This document shows positions 11,901 through 51,529 of a stretch of 64,000 bases of DNA, piece by piece. The notes beneath the pieces are model-generated. The model worked only from the letters and a program-made list of their open reading frames with translations. It did no database searches and was not told the origin of the DNA. The DNA comes from Sinotaia quadrata. Taxonomy: Eukaryota; Mollusca; Gastropoda; Architaenioglossa; Viviparidae. The stretch lies in contig CM054181.1 in NCBI GenBank assembly GCA_028829895.1, positions 29,224,357 through 29,288,356 on the forward strand, in the 5' to 3' direction. The stretch's first letter is position 1. The number at the start of each line of letters is the position of its first letter. Made by a program: the position numbers and the translations under genes.

Positions 11901-12833
11901 CAAAGCTTATGGTACAAAAATTTTAATGGGATTTTTAATTTTTCTACATCTGTAATTTTGTGACTACTGTTATATAATCATTGCACACAATAAAATGACA
12001 TTCCTCAGACAAAATGCACATCAACAATGGGTGTGGTGAATCCACAGATTAAAAAATAAAATAATGCATCAAAAAAGGAAAGTCTATGATATAACCAGTT
12101 TCCAGCAGTTTTCTTCACATTGTTGAAACATGTATTAAAATAAAAATGTTATAAGACTAAATTTATTTCAGCATGTAAACATAATGTTGCTCTGCTTACT
12201 AGTTATTCTGACTGATTCAAGAGAATAAACAGAAAGCTTATGGATAAATCCCATTGAGATCTAATTTCTGCAAGATATACAATTGAAATGAGATTTTGAT
12301 GTAGCATATTAAAGAGAAGGTAGCAGGTTCAAGGTACTTTTTAATAGATTTGACAATTATATTTTAAAGATATCAAACATTGTTTACTAAATGAAGCAAT
12401 TTATAATAAATGTTTCATTATTATGTGTAATGGCAGAATGCAAGCTGAAAAAAAAAATTTTTTTAGCATGTGTATCTGTGTTAATAATCAAGTGAATAAA
12501 ATAACAAATCCATTGTACATATAAACTAGTGTAAAATTCAATGGCTGGCTAAAATGGAATTATATATGGTATTTTGAAAATTCAGAGTAGATTTTCAAAC
12601 TGAAAATATTATTTCAGATAATTTTAGTTGAGAGTCAAACAAGTGCTATTTAATAAAGTAAATATTCCTAAGTTTGATAAATACATTATGATGCATTTGA
12701 CTTTGTATATCACTGCCATTTGATATAACTAATATTTTTTTTTAATATTTTATGATCAGCAATATTTTGAAGGAGCTAAGGAAAGTAACTGATTCCTACC
12801 TACATAACTGACTATACATTTACTGAGTCTCAG

Positions 12834-13264
12834 ATTCCATGTGGCACAGACTATACCTCTATGTGGCACAGACTGTATCTCCATGCAACATACTACTGAA
12901 ACTCACCTATTGTGGCACAGATTATATCTTCATTTGAATGTGGCACAGATTGTATCTCCATGCAACATATTACTGAAACTCACCTATTGTGGCACAGATT
13001 GTATCTCTATGCAACATTACTGAAATTCAACACTCCATGTGGCACAGATTGTATCTCCTTGTGAATATGGCACAGACTATACCTCCATGCAACATTATTA
13101 CTAAAACTCAGATCCTATATAAACAGACTATATATCCATATAAATGTGGCATAGACTCTATCTCATTGCAACATTATTATTCCTGAAACTCGAGATTCCA
13201 TATGGCACAGACTGTGCAACATTATTACTGAAACTCAGATCCTATGTGGCACAATCTATATCTC
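12834..13264. repeat. Compound minisatellite (ATGTGGCACAGACTGTATCTCC)
   Basis: Alternating motifs ATGTGGCACAGATTGTATCT, CCATGCAACATTATTACT and GAAACTCA repeat with variable spacing. The short open frames with LLWHRLYLH-like repeats are by-products. Confidence 0.85.
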
Positions 13265-13379
13265 CTGCCAGAACTTTTGTAAGATATACAAAAGTTACAA
13301 CTTGACAAAGAATAAAGTTGACTGTTGTTACTGGAGGATACATGAAGTTTTATAAACAAATTCAAGATTTTCAAGCATC

Positions 13380-13467
13380 AAAAATGCTTGTTTTTGTAAA
13401 AAAAAAAAAAAGTAAATAAACAACTATCCTCATAGATTTTGTTTTTTTTACAAAAACAAGCATTTTT
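13380..13467. repeat. Perfect 26-bp inverted repeat (hairpin)
   Basis: The arm 13380-13405 (AAAAATGCTTGTTTTTGTAA followed by As) is the exact reverse complement of 13442-13467, with a 36-nt loop. It could form a cruciform or a transcribed hairpin. The core TGCTTGTTTTTGT is not low complexity, so the pairing is not only poly-A against poly-T. Confidence 0.85.
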
Positions 13468-13714
13468 TAAAATATAGCTACAATAACACTAGTAAACATT
13501 TTAGTGTCTACCTTCAAATATAAATGAAAATTCTACATATATAATTCACAAAATAGTTATAAAAAAAAAATATGCCTAAATAAATGTAATTTTACTAATC
13601 TAATCTTCAAAGCAGATAAAGTTTCTATATTCTGCATGAGATTGTTTTTTTAATTGAATAATTGTCACATAATAAGTGTAGGTCTTACTTTTTAGGCAAC
13701 TGCTACCTTCACTT

Positions 13715-13760
13715 TAAATATATATATATAAAATAAAATATATATATATATATATATATT
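13715..13760. repeat. (TA)n microsatellite
   Basis: Two TATATA runs separated by AAATAAAA. Simple-sequence repeat only. Confidence 0.9.
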
Positions 13761-13769
13761 TCTCACAAG

Positions 13770-14790
13770 AGATTACAAAAAATGACTGTATCAAAACCAT
13801 TACTAATTTTGGGTGTCTTTAGACATGGTCTACCCTCTCTTAAAATGTAAACTAAGATGTTGTAAATCAGAGAATATAGCCAAATGATTTATTTTTGGCT
13901 AGTAGTTTAGAAGTGAAATGCAATTTAAAAGATTTAATGTCACTTTCACATATTCAAAATGAAACAAGCTAACATAAATATGTAAAGGAAATTTTTCAGC
14001 TCAGCAGTGTTTTAATAGAAAGGCACATGACAGTGGAGTTCACAGTTATTCTCACAATTATCAGCAGTAGAATGTTATGTAAAGCATAAATTATGTGTAT
14101 ATAATTTTCTCACACACCTCAGATATACTCTCATCTCACTCAGATGTTGCATATCAAAGCAGTGTGTGTATCTTTATAATTACTAATTACTGACAGAAAG
14201 AAAATATAATTTTAATTTCAGTAATTAATGAAAGTATTTATCTGTTTTCAAGACCTTTTAAGAAACACAAAGAAAAAAGAATCTAAAAACACATTAAATT
14301 CATGGTCTAAATTGTTAATTAACTAATTCATTTGAAAAGTTTTTTTAAAAATTAAAAAGTAATTTTAAAATATTTGTTTTAAGTGACAAGCAATTAATTC
14401 AATTTATAAAATTACAAGTTATTTGTGTGTAACATGCTAAACAGTTTTCAACAAAGTCTAGTAAAAAAAATATTGTTATAGTCTTTAGGATGGGAGGAGG
14501 GGATACTATAATGTAACTCAATACATTCCCCAGTGAACAATTAAAACTTGTGATAATTTAATTCTATGATCTGGTATGAAATAACTAACAGCTTTATGTA
14601 CATGCATTTGTGTAAACACTATTATTTCTTTCTAATTGATGCTCAGCACAAATAATTTCTTGTAAGTACTCGGGCATTATCTTAAAAACATTAGAAAAAA
14701 ACCTATTAAACTGATACACATTTCTGCTAAATGTTAATTAACTTATTGGCAAGAAAATTTGCAAGAATGTTCAGTTGATTATGACAATAC
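13770..14790. other. Intergenic AT-rich stretch, nothing recognised
   Basis: No coding exon, RNA gene or clear repeat found here. Confidence 0.4.
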
Positions 14791-14799
14791 GGGTGAATA

Positions 14800-14945
14800 C
14801 AATAACATACCAACAGTTGGAAAGTTAGGAAACAGACAATACCAGTAAATGAATTAACAGGCCAACTGTGGGAGAGAAAGGAAACAGACTGAGACAATAC
14901 AGGTGAATGGATTAACAGGCCAACAGAGAGAGAAAAGAAACCAAT
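14800..14945. repeat. ~60-bp tandem repeat, 2.5 copies
   Basis: Units contain GACAATACAGGTGAATGGAT followed by TAACAGGCCAACTG and a GAGAGAAAGGAAACAGAC segment. Diverged copies. Confidence 0.7.
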
Positions 14946-14949
14946 CTAG

Positions 14950-16600
14950 CTGATTTTTAAATTAGGTTAATTAAGAAATATAATCCTAAAGTATTTATCA
15001 GTCTCTTTGTTTTCATATTTTATTCTTGTGCATGGTGTAACTACTTAAGTAAAAATAAACATTTTACATAAATCCCATAAATTAGCTATAACTTTCCTAG
15101 TCATGATTTTGATAAATGCATGTGTGCACTTGTGTATGTGTACTTGTTTGAATACAAAATATAATTTTTTATTGTCCAGAAAAAAAAGGTCTGTTTACTG
15201 CATTAGAAACAAATAAATACAGTGTGTTTTATAAATACCTGACCAACTAAACTATTTATGTCTCTGTTCCTACTTTAGTTATAGTAATCAAGTGTCACGT
15301 TTGAGAAGTACCCAGGTACAAATGGTTGTTCTTTCCAACCCAAACTTGTGCTATATATATCAGTTAAATGAAATAACTCCTCCTCAAGAAAAACTTAACT
15401 TTTTGTTACAAAATATGTGATGACAAGGAGGATATCAAACCAAATTTACAATAGAAGCACCATTCAGAACTTCGTTAAGAGTGGTATCAAAAGTTTACAA
15501 AAGGACGTCCTATGTAAAAAGGATGGATCAGAAAGCAGTGACATTTGAATTCAGGGTATAATTACAGACTGGACAGTTGCCATATTATTAGATGCGTGTA
15601 TATTTATTTCTTGTAAACTGCAACACCTGAAATAAAAACTACATGTGTGTCCCTGCTATATGGTGTTTGATGTTTTAAACAGAGTACACTTTCTTTAGAG
15701 CATTAGTATCTGGACAGGTCTTTATCAAATTCCACAAACACTTATTAACAGTCTTTCACTAACTGCATAATCACAAAAAAGTTCTCTGTTTCATAGATGA
15801 AGGATATTTTCTATGTTCCATTATCATTTGTGTATAAATACTGGTAGTTTTGTGCACATTTTTTCCCCCCACTTTTGGCTGTTTACTACATAAACAACTT
15901 TATTCTTAAAGATAACTTTTGTAGCTGATTTTCACACCTTTTTAAAAATTCACCCATCATGCACAATGTTATATATTAAATACAAAATCACATTGAAATA
16001 ATGTAAATAATACATTTAGTAAAGAAAAAATGGTTCTGAGCAAAATGTAATACTAACATATGCAGCAGTCTTTACATTTAATTTGTAAAAGTACTGAAAC
16101 AACATTATACCTGCTGTGCAGTATGCCATATTTTTAAGAACTCCAAATGAGGTATTATACTTCATTCTCAAAATGAGGTCACTAACCTTTTTCAAATGAG
16201 GACCTATTTGAGAAGTTGCAAAATGCTGGGCTGCAGTGATGTTTAAGAATTGTTTGTAACTCAGCATAATTGTGGTATATGGGGGAGATACATTTTTTTC
16301 TTGATAATGATAATGAGAAACCTGGCTCTACAGGAAACAGCAAGCACCATTTGGAAAACTCTTGAAGGTCATCACAAAGACAGGATGATGACCTTTGCTC
16401 TGTCTCAAAATATACATGCAACTGATAAACAGATCCCAATGAAATCATGTTGGAGGCTCATTCTTATACAAGTGCAGAAACTGATCAGGCCAACATTTTA
16501 TAAATATATAACAATAAAAATCACATGCAAAAATATGGAAACATTTCTGCAAAATATCAAGATATTTATACATATTTTACTAATACCAGAATGAATGCAT
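14950..16600. other. Intergenic AT-rich stretch, at most a decayed MITE
   Basis: No gene seen. Around 16176-16230 the text GTCACTAACCTTTTTCAAAT resembles the left end of the hAT MITE at 5355, but I could not find a matching right end or target duplication. Confidence 0.35.
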
Positions 16601-16630
16601 TGTATTTTTATATACAACATTATATATGAT

Positions 16631-16935
16631 AAACAAACATTTTGTTTAAAAATAAAATTTCTGGCAATGTTTTTCAACAACAAAAAGATGTTTTCGTCAA
16701 ATCTAGTAGAGAGAGAAAACATTTAGTAAACTCTTTTAAAAGAAATCTAGCTGAAAATTAAGACTGGTTTGTCTTTTATCACAGGAGTAAACATTTTGTG
16801 TACAAATAAAATTTCTGGCAATATTTTTCAGCAAAAAATAAAAAAATGTTTTTTAATCATAACTATTAGAGAAATTCTTACAAATGAAATTCAGCTGGAT
16901 GTTAAGATTGGCTTATCTTATATCACAGGAGCTGG
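16631..16935. repeat. Tandem duplication of a ~150-bp unit
   Basis: Segment 16631-16786 and segment 16787-16935 align over their length. Shared landmarks are AAACATTTTGTGTACAAATA/AAATTTCTGGCAATATTTTT at the start and CTTATATCACAGGAG / CTTTTATCACAGGAG at the end. Many substitutions indicate an old duplication. Confidence 0.75.
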
Positions 16936-17169
16936 TTATGTTTTAGATTATCATCAGACTTAACAACAAAAATCCTCAGGATTTACCGTGAATTGTGCTA
17001 CATATAGATTTAAAGTGACTGAGGGATTTAAAAAGAAACAACCCACCAACCCCAGTCTAAATGGCATTATTAAATACTAAGTCTAAAGACTGAAAAAGTA
17101 TTTATTTTTTAAAGCAAAAAACTTGGTGTTTTAAAGAGTAAAAATAAAATCCTTAGTGTAATTTTGTGT

Positions 17170-17280
17170 TCTCAGGCATCTGACATGATAAACAAAAGTT
17201 TCCAGCTCAGGCATTCTGACATGATAAACAAAACTTTCCAGCTCAGGCATCTGACATGATAAACAAAAGTTTCCAGTTTA
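17170..17280. repeat. ~36-bp repeat, 3 copies (CATCTGACATGATAAACAAA)
   Basis: Three nearly identical copies of CAGGCATCTGACATGATAAA followed by CAAAAGTTTCCAGCT. Confidence 0.9.
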
Positions 17281-17344
17281 ATGAGACTAAAACAACTTGT
17301 GCATTATTTTGTCATTCTTCTATGTGACAGATTCTGGGGATAAT

Positions 17345-17475
17345 GGTATTACAGTGTGTGTAGAATGGGACAAGAAAGCAGATTTTGGTATAGTAATGTG
17401 TGGAGAATGGGACAAGGAAGCAGATTTTGGTATAGTAGTGTGCATAGAATGGGACAAGGAAGCAGATTTTGGTAG
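17345..17475. repeat. 42-bp repeat, 3 copies, frame-preserving
   Basis: Three copies of AGAATGGGACAAGGAAGCAG followed by ATTTTGGTATAGTAGTGTG. The period is a multiple of three, so the plus strand reads as three 14-residue EWDKxADFGIVxC repeats inside a 70-codon frame. No family is recognised and the frame is best explained by the repeat itself. Confidence 0.85.
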
Positions 17476-17499
17476 ATACTGTTTCCTAGTTCTTTTACT

Positions 17500-17930
17500 C
17501 TGGACCTAAGCTTATTTTGGACTACATCTTCAGTCTAGTAGTGCACAGGTCTGTCCTTTACCATTCCAGTTATTGGACTAGGTACATTTGTCCTCTTTTT
17601 CTAGACTATGTAGTAAGTAATATGTATGGTTTACTGGACTGGCTATATTTGTTCCTTTTACTAGGTTATGTAATATATTTGATTTACTGAACGACATAAT
17701 GTTTATTTTACTGGACTATGAACATCTGATTTACCAAATTGTGTAAAATACTTGATAACTGGACAGGGTATATTTGTTCAATGTACTGGACTGCACAATA
17801 TATGCTTAGTTTACTGGACTATGAACATCTGATTTGCTTGGTAACTGGACAGGTATATTTGTTCAATGTACTGGAGTGCACAATATATGCTTAGTTTACT
17901 GGACTAGGAAGATTTGTTCCAGTTAATAAT
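17500..17930. repeat. Degenerate minisatellite (TTTACTGGACTATG..., TATATTTGTTC)
   Basis: Many copies of a TTTACTGGACTATGTAATAT-like unit alternating with GGGTATATTTGTTCAATGTA. Spacing varies between about 40 and 60 bp. Confidence 0.7.
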
Positions 17931-17934
17931 AAAG

Positions 17935-20090
17935 CAATCGTATGCCTGCTTTATCAAAATGGGTATTAATCGCATTTAAGGTGAATTTAATTAGGTTAAT
18001 TCATGCCTAGGAGAGAAGTGTGAGATGTACAAAACAATGTTCTTTCTCAAAAAGTCTTTATTTGGGAATTCATTGAAAATGCACAAATTTCAACTAAAAA
18101 TCCTTTCTTTATCCATTTCTCTAATCCACCCACACTTAATCCTTCACCCACCCCCAATAAAAAAAAAATTATTTAACTGAACTCTGAAGTATTTCTTACA
18201 TATTACTACAATTTAACATAAACTGCTAATATAAAGAGGTACATTTTTATTATTTTTATTTTTAATATTCAAATATAGCCAGTAGTTCATCCAAAGACTC
18301 CTATAGGTTGTATTTGAAAGATTCTGTGACAAAATTAAATGATTATATTGATTATATATTCCAAAATTGGATAAACTTCAAAACATATTTCTATATTTCT
18401 AATGAAAGAAAACATTTTAGAAAACTATGAACCTTGATTTCCATGATAAAATTATAGCAGACATTACCCACACCAAACCATGAAATATTTTGTATTCAAA
18501 TGATTGAAAGCCCAAATTTCAATACTAATTCTTACTTGGGTTTTCCTTGTGGTTTTTATGTTAACCAATATTTCCTAACCATGGAGACCTTGGACACAGT
18601 CCACTGAGTTTCTCAGGAAAGATTCTTGCTTGCCTATTCGAGTAATAGAATGAGATACAGATGTTTCTATTTTAAAAGTAAATGTTCACATAGTTTCACT
18701 GACTTCTCCAAGTTAACATTATTGGTTAACCTTTCATTCATTGAAAGGGACCAGCCAAAGTCTTTTACAGAAAAGTAGTTAATATATTCAAACCTAGCAC
18801 AACAGAAGCTATAAGTAAGGAATTAGGTTAACAGTGTTGTGAGCTGAACCATATTGAACAAGATTTCATTACTAAGACTTCCAGATTTCCTAATAACATT
18901 GCAAACAATTTTCAAACAAAAGTGAATACAAGCAAAAATAGATACAAGAGTACTTTTCTGTTCTGAAATCAAAATGCAAAAATAAAAAAAATTTTGTGAG
19001 GAGTGATTGCTCACAGATCAAGATGGTTTGAAAGAACTTTCATGTCACACATGCTTCAAGCTGATCTTTATACAACATTACCCCTAGCTCCTGCTTGGCT
19101 TCTTTCTCCACACTTGGTCTTTCTGATATGTTGTAATGTATCTGATATGGTTGTGATTTCTGTGTTACGGTTGTGATGTATTGATGCTTTTTCCTGAAAA
19201 ATGTGTTCAAGAAAGCAGTGGATTTTCCTTCTTTGCTCAAGTGCCTTAAATATAAACTGGATATTGAACCAGATTAAGGGTTACAAGTGTCATGACTTCA
19301 ACAAGCAATAAACCAACATCAGTCCTTTCATTAAGTGATTCTGTGAAAATATACAATAAGCTGACCAGTGAGTACATATATCTAGTTAGCACATATACTG
19401 ATATCTATCCAACAGATACATTTATTAGTAAAAAATAAAACAAAAACCCTCTTAAGTATTTAATGCTTTTCCAAATCTCATTTCATGTTATTTTCCTAAC
19501 TAAATAAAATCAAAAAGTTCAATTAATAACATCTGGAGTGGGTGGAGTGTTGCACCCTTTTAAAGTCAGTCTTCACTCAAATGGCTATGAACTACTGGTT
19601 TACAATGTATATTGGGTCTAAAACTCTAAATTTATAAGTGCAAAATAAAATAATTTTTACCAGTTCATAATTTTGTTTTCTTACAGTATTTTCAGAACAA
19701 AGTATGTTACTTGAAATTTTGAATTCTTTACTAATAAAATGAGTCCTCATAAAAGAAAAAATAATTTTAAAAAGCTTGTTTACTTATTCTGAAAATGATG
19801 GCCACTTCAAATTTATTCATTAAAAACATAAACTATGTCAACTTACATTTTGACAAAGCCTTTATATAAATCACTTAAAAAGTAACTTACACATATGGTC
19901 AGGCACACACAAAAAGTAAAAGGAATTAAAATTTTCACATGCATGCATAATAAAAATATCTCACTGATGAAAAACCTGATAACATTTTCAAATTATATGA
20001 CATATACACATATATGTACAAATTACAACTCAGAAGAAGAAGAAAAAAATCAATAGCTATCATTCCAACTACAATCAAATGCTTTCAAGT
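17935..20090. other. Intergenic AT-rich stretch, nothing recognised
   Basis: No exon or RNA gene found. Minus-strand open frames at 18823-19014 and 19040-19240 have no recognisable domain, splice context or codon bias. Confidence 0.4.
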
Positions 20091-20094
20091 GAAA

Positions 20095-20195
20095 CTGCTA
20101 GTGTCAGACTACTAGTGCCAGACTGTATGCCAGATTGCAAGTGTCAGACTGTGAGTGCCAGACTGCTAGTGTCAGACTGCAAGTGCTAGACTGCT
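20095..20195. repeat. ~14-15-bp minisatellite (CTAGTGTCAGACTG)
   Basis: About seven copies of (C/G)(T/A)AGTG(T/C)CAGACTG in a row. Confidence 0.85.
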
Positions 20196-20279
20196 TCTAC
20201 CTCAAGACATTCCATTTCCTGACAGAGAGAAGATACGTATGGATGATTTATGTGACTGCTCTCAAAACCATTATATGAC

Positions 20280-21300
20280 AGCTTCAATTATACTGTCAAC
20301 TGTCAATTATTCAGCCATTTATCACTATACATGAAACTATTGAATTACTCGGGCAATATCAATCACAATTCTGGGAAACTAATGAGTCAAGTAGTGTCAA
20401 TCACAATGCTGTGAAACTATTGAGACACATGTATTTTCAAATCCAATACTGGAAAACTAATGAGTCACACAGGTATTATCAAATCCGATACTGGGAAGTA
20501 CTGAGTCACACGTGAAGTATCAATCACAATGCTGGGATCTGGTTAGTCAGCAAAGATGAAACAATTTAACCATACTATCAATACTATACTTTAAATTATT
20601 CAACCATGTTGTTAATCACAACACAGAACTATTCAACAAGTCTGTCAATCACAACACAGACTTATTCAACAGACTGTCAATCACAACACAGAACTATTCA
20701 ACCAGACTGTCAATCACAACACAGAACTATTCAACCAGACTGTCAATCACAACACAGAACTATTCAACCAGACTGTCAATCACAACACAGAACTATCCAA
20801 CCACACTTTCAAACAAAATACATATTCAACTATTCTGTTAGTCACAATATGCATGTACACACAAACAGAACTATTCAACGATACTATCAATCACAACACA
20901 TGGAACTATTCAACTACACTGTCGATCATAGCACATAAAACTAATCAACAATATTTTCAATCATAATATTTGAAACTATTCATACTCTCAATCATAATGC
21001 ATGAATCTATTCAATTACAATGTCAATCATAATGCACGAAACTACTCCATTACAAAGTCAATCATAATGCATGAAACTACTCTATTACAATGTCAATCAA
21101 AATGCATGAAATTATTCAACAATACAGGTAATCACAGTCCATTTGAACTGTTTAGCCATCATGTCAATCATAATGTATGGACCTACTTCAACCATGCTCA
21201 CATAATGTATGGAACTTTTTAAACCATGCTCACTTAATGTATGGAATCCATTTTGACCATGCTCACTTAATGTATGGAACATTTTGACCATATGGTGATG
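20280..21300. repeat. 33-bp minisatellite grading into degenerate copies
   Basis: Core 20600-20800 has near-identical copies of TCAATCACAACACAGAACTA plus TTCAACCAGACTG. On both sides the unit decays (AATCATAATGCATGAAACTA on the right, AATCACAATGCTGGGAAACT on the left). The open frame 20606-20938 is repeat-derived because the period is 33. Confidence 0.9.
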
Positions 21301-21869
21301 AAATTAATGTCACTGAAGCAATTTATATCTAAGGCTCTGATTGACTTTGGACAAAACATCTGTCAAACAGCAGTCTTGCTTTGTTTCTGGTTTGGCATCT
21401 CTACTTTTGATTCTGTTCACTGGGGATTATGTGTTACATATAATTCAATTTTCCAACACTTGATTCTGCATTTCCTTTGGGGCCATCAATTTTTTAAAAA
21501 AAATTCTTGCCAAATAAAAATTCACAATAAAAACGTCAACAAATGCAGTAACTCTAAAAGAATTTTTTAAATCAAAGTTCTGTTTCAGCATTTTTTATAA
21601 TTCAAAATCTGTGTCCCACAATGACAGCAAAGGTTCACTGTTTCTCCCTTGTCACCAGCACAGCAAGCATCTACAACTCATGCTGCAGAACACTGAAAGT
21701 CTGCTGTACTCATGCCATCATCCTGACATTTAGGTTATGCATTCATCATTTTACTTGCAATGCTCTTCCATTGGCAACATACTGGAATCAGGAGACTCGA
21801 TCATCAATTCTGGGCACCATCATGTCTTGGCAAAGCTTGTCCATCACACTAGTTTGTATTTCAGTGCTG

Positions 21870-48860
<26,991 letters not shown>

Positions 48861-48909
48861 GGTGGCACCCTGACCCTGTACAACCACTCACACCATCACA
48901 TCTGAAATC

Positions 48910-51335
48910 AAAGATGAGGCAAGAATGATTTTTTTTAAATGATAAGGAAACGCTAGAATATTAAAATAGCTGTTATGATGAATACACTCTGGATATTCAT
49001 TTACTTAACCTCTGCCAATTTGTACCCCCTATCCTTCAACTAGTAAGATCAAAATGCAAGATCATGTCTTTCTAAAAATAATGCAGTTAACTAAACTGAT
49101 ATTAAAAGACTAATATCAGTTTCTTAAATAAAGTGTACTGCTTCTTTACAGCCAACAACAAATTTCAAACACACAAATTAAATCACTTAGATATCTTAAC
49201 ACATCTGCTACAGTCAAGCACAAAATCAGCCAGGCCTGAAGTGCTTCCCATAATTAACAAGCAGTCAATGATGTGAGCAATTTAGTCCTGCATGCCAATC
49301 TGATGTCACTGAATATATTAACTACACTACTAATCTCAACTGTTATATGTCCACTTGCACCCCATGAAGACAACTAGCCTCTGCCCTCCATAATCATCTG
49401 CATACTTTCCCCCTCTTTCCTCCATCACTTACAATATGGACGTTATTGAGATCAACATACTATCATCATTATCATTATTTCTCTCTCCCTTCTGTAGTCG
49501 AAATATGGTTTGCCATTTCAATTAACAATCTACATGTCATGTACCATCTTAGTGAATGACTGAGGACAACTTTGTACCAGTTTCAAAACTCATTTTCTCT
49601 TAACACACTGATACATATGTATGTCAGTGTCACCAAACCCCATACACTTTCTGATGAAAGTGCGATATTTTAGTGTTTACCAGTACAACCTAGGACCTGG
49701 TAGATGCTTGTCACAGTTCCACATGCACACCACCACTGATGTCGTTTGGCTCTTTTTATTGCATATGCAAGGGTTACATTTATTGGTTGTGTTTGCATGT
49801 GAGATTGCATTAGAATGAAAAGTGTGTAAACAGTACAGGATGATAAAGGACAAAGACAAACATAAACAACTGCACTGACCCCCTCTCAAAATGATAGCAG
49901 ACAAGATATTTATCTTTGGTGAATACAAAACAAGTTTATTATTTTGCAGGGGTCTGGTCTCTCTCATGCAGTAACTATAAATCATCTATCATAAACACTC
50001 TCTCTCAAGGAACAGCGGTAACTACTAAACAATGAGTGATGATAAAACAACAAATTCAGAATACACAATAATATGGCAATTTCCACAAGATATACGATTA
50101 TCTCTAAAATGTCAGAAAATGTCCAGGAACTACTCAGCTCCCCACACAGTTGAGCAAATGGATAATAATTTAAATGACAAATTCTTAACTAGCCTTACAC
50201 AATCACAGCTATGTGCACTGAAGTTTTTCTAAGAATGTTTTAATTTTTACTCACTGTTCAAAATTTAATAAGAAATCGGTTCACAATCCGTTATCAACAG
50301 TCATGTAGTGAGATGGAACAAAGATATAAATGGTGGCACGAACGATGACATGAATGTTGGCATGAATGATGACATGAATGTCCTTGTAGAAAAAACAGAA
50401 GAACACAACCAGAGTAGAGAACAAGGTTTCCTCTCATGGGTCAGCCGTCCCTGGCCTCCCCTCATTGATACACTCCTGGTTTCAGATCAGCACTCAGCGT
50501 GATCCAAAAGTTGTCTGCCTGTCCATAGGTTGGGTCGTACGGGCCCTCAACCTCCGCCATCTGCAACAAGTTGATTTTGCACTTTTGCCTTCAGGGATGT
50601 GTCATGACATGGTTTCCTGCCATCTGTCCATATCTTGGCCCCAGATGCAGAACACTCCACTCACAGAATAGATTGCGTAATGTTCTCAGTTTCTCCCAAG
50701 TAAAATTTTACACGCAAGGGAGGCTGCCAGAGCTCAGTGAACTTTCGCTGCATTGAGTTGTCCGGTTCGCTATTCTTATCATCATAACTTCATGGGACTC
50801 AATACAGTGACAAAGAAAGACACACAAGGGGATAAACCCTATTTTCTCCATTTATCCTAGTCTCTCCAACCATCTGTTTCTTCTGGCGCTTCGAACTACT
50901 TTCTCTCAAAAGAATAAATTCTTTTCTTTCAAAGGCAAATTTGCAAACTAATTCTGAACTTTCCATTTCTTAAAGGTAAATTATCAACTCTTTCCCTTCT
51001 CAAAACAAATTCTGAATTTTACTGTTTCTTAAATAAATTCTCGAAAACAAAATCTAAACTCAACTGTCTTTCTTTTCTCAAAGCCTTGTTTTTCTTAAAG
51101 GTAAGATTTCAACTCAACTGTTTCTTTTCTCAAAACCAAATTCTGAACTAATTCTGAACTGGTTACTGTCTCTTTATACATTCACTTTTTATCCCTGCTT
51201 CAAGTTCGTAATCTTTTCAGTTGTTGTTCGAGGGTTACGTGAAAAATCTGCAATATTGCCATACTACATATTCCTGTCATGCAGAGCACGTGAATCTCAA
51301 CCCAAAAAAAATCCATTTGTTCTCGTTATCTCGCA
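48910..51335. other. Upstream STK33 region / first intron, no gene recognised
   Basis: The sector 49820-50900 is noticeably less AT-rich and contains non-repetitive text (for example AATAAACTTGTTTTGTATTC on the minus strand near 49930) that could be a decayed LTR element. I find no protein domain and no boundaries. Confidence 0.35.
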
Positions 51336-51341
51336 TACAAT

Positions 51342-51520
51342 ACCTGCACCTCGATGTACTTCAAATTCTACCATGCCAAAACCCAAATAATGCGAACAAT
51401 ACCTGCACCTCGATGTACTTCAAATTCTACCATGCCAAAACCCAAATAATGCGTACAATACCTGCACCTCGATGTACTTCAAATTCTACCATGCCAAAAC
51501 CCAAATAATGCGTACAATCA
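51342..51520. repeat. 59-bp tandem repeat, 3 copies
   Basis: Unit ACCTGCACCTCGATGTACTT followed by CAAATTCTACCATGCCAAAA and CCCAAATAATGCGTACAAT. The copies differ at about one site, so the expansion is young. Confidence 0.95.
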
Positions 51521-51529
51521 CAAATAAAC

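Noticed and set aside
16176..16500. Possible decayed relative of the hAT MITE (GTCACTAACCTTTTTCAAAT)
   Set aside because: Only one end is recognisable, with no right terminus or 8-bp duplication.
18555..18620. TTCCTAACCATGGAGACCTTGG, like the CAGTGTTTCCCAACC ends of some hAT elements
   Set aside because: No partner end or target duplication found.
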